From the NCBI GenBank assembly GCA_016762975.1, contig JAESUV010000195.1:1-6564 (forward strand): DNA of 6,564 bases. The letters are read 5' to 3'. Under the pieces are notes generated by a model. That model had not been told where the DNA came from. It did no database searches and saw nothing but the letters and a program-made list of their open reading frames with translations. The translations under genes and the position numbers were made by a program. Below are positions 6,068 through 6,564 of this stretch, piece after piece (within the stretch, counting starts at the first letter, position 1; the number at the start of each line of letters is the position of its first letter). The DNA comes from Gammaproteobacteria bacterium. Lineage in GTDB: Bacteria > Pseudomonadota > Gammaproteobacteria > Pseudomonadales > Pseudohongiellaceae.

Positions 6068-6564
6068 TTAACGTCTTAGCAGCATAAACCAACGACCGAC
6101 ATGGAGAACATTCGCCAACGCGGCCGCAAAGTACGTTAGCGCCGCGGCCTGCAGTACCTGTCGAACCGCCGGCAGCTGTGCCGGCTCTATGTATTCGCCT
6201 TCGATTAGGACAGGCAGTGCCTTGTTAAAGCTCGCGTCCCATTCTTCGGGCAGAATAATCAAGTAAGCAAAGGCACCTGCGAGTTGCAGCAACATGCTTA
6301 TTGCTATAACACCACCTATCACCAGCGGCGTGCGAAAAAGTAGCGCTATGACTGGGATCAGCATCATTATAACAACACCAACCTGCTTGAGTCTGGCAGC
6401 TAGAGGGAGGTAGCGCTTACGCAGCTCGAACACCTTCTCGCCGCGGTAAAACTGCATCGCATGACCCACTTCATGAGCCGCCACCGCCACAGCCGTGAGC
6501 GACCTGCCGTTGAAATTGTCCGGGCTTAGCCGAACGACAGGTCCGGAAGGATCGAAGTGGTCGG
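6068..6564 (-). CDS. Zinc metallopeptidase, YugP type (partial, N-terminus off the window)
   Basis: The reading frame is open to the window edge, giving 164 residues of a membrane-associated neutral zinc metallopeptidase. Before the zinc motif it reads DHFDP and then VRLSPDNFNGRSLTAVAVAA, the usual lead-in for this family. HEVGH (residues 30-34 of the visible part) is the HExxH zinc motif. EEWDAS (106-111) corresponds to the conserved E-F-D-A-S block, whose Glu is the likely third ligand by analogy with M48 peptidases. Hydrophobic helices are about 60-76, 81-104 and 137-154. Full-length relatives have about 220-235 residues, so some 60-70 N-terminal residues, including a first membrane helix, are missing. 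The GTG at 6490 is not a true start, because family sequence continues upstream of it. The DUF2237 gene follows after 14 bases. The role is presumably membrane-protein quality control, but this is not proven. Confidence 0.92.
   Translation of the reverse strand, partial: DHFDPSGPVVRLSPDNFNGRSLTAVAVAAHEVGHAMQFYRGEKVFELRKRYLPLAARLKQVGVVIMMLIPVIALLFRTPLVIGGVIAISMLLQLAGAFAYLIILPEEWDASFNKALPVLIEGEYIEPAQLPAVRQVLQAAALTYFAAALANVLHVGRWFMLLRR

Noticed and set aside
1..6564. Defence, phage, transposon or CRISPR system
   Set aside because: No transposase, integrase, nuclease, toxin, terminal repeats or regularly spaced repeats are present; all genes look like ordinary metabolic and envelope chromosomal genes.

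Overview
The window reads as chromosomal DNA of a free-living Gram-negative proteobacterium, most likely a marine-type gammaproteobacterium. Evidence for this is the Sec and Tat leaders with AxA-type cleavage sites, good AGGA-like ribosome binding sites, intermediate base composition and the gene families present. The taxonomic guess is inference only. Nine protein genes fill almost all of it. There are no RNA genes, insertion sequences, CRISPR arrays or gaps over 300 bases.

Plus-strand half (4 to 3172): a complete MsnO8/YhbW-type luciferase-like flavin oxidoreductase is followed after 113 bases by a tight two-gene unit. Its first gene encodes a Sec-exported tandem VOC-fold protein that keeps a possible His-His-Glu metal site in each half. 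Its second gene encodes a Tat-exported enolase-superfamily (mandelate racemase/muconate lactonizing enzyme-like) protein. The 113-base gap holds an odd-centred inverted repeat next to a TATTAT box, a plausible promoter with an operator. Both products should act in the periplasm, suggesting a small periplasmic pathway on an acid sugar, lactone or similar metabolite. The substrate cannot be read from sequence.

Minus-strand half (6564 down to 3169): six genes run head to tail. In transcription order they are a zinc metallopeptidase of the YugP type (its N-terminus lies beyond the window), a DUF2237 protein, a five-helix DMT/YdcZ (DUF606) membrane protein, an unrecognised secreted beta-rich protein, a secreted SGNH/GDSL hydrolase and an unrecognised membrane protein. 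Gaps are 14, 95, 59, 47 and 41 bases. The 95-base gap contains a perfect 20-base palindrome covering the DUF2237 stop, so a regulatory boundary may sit there. The last minus gene and the enolase-superfamily gene are convergent and overlap by 4 bases at their stop codons.

I found no defence, phage or mobile system. The points most worth following are the exported VOC/enolase-superfamily pair with its KxR active-site variant, and the symmetrical elements in the gaps.
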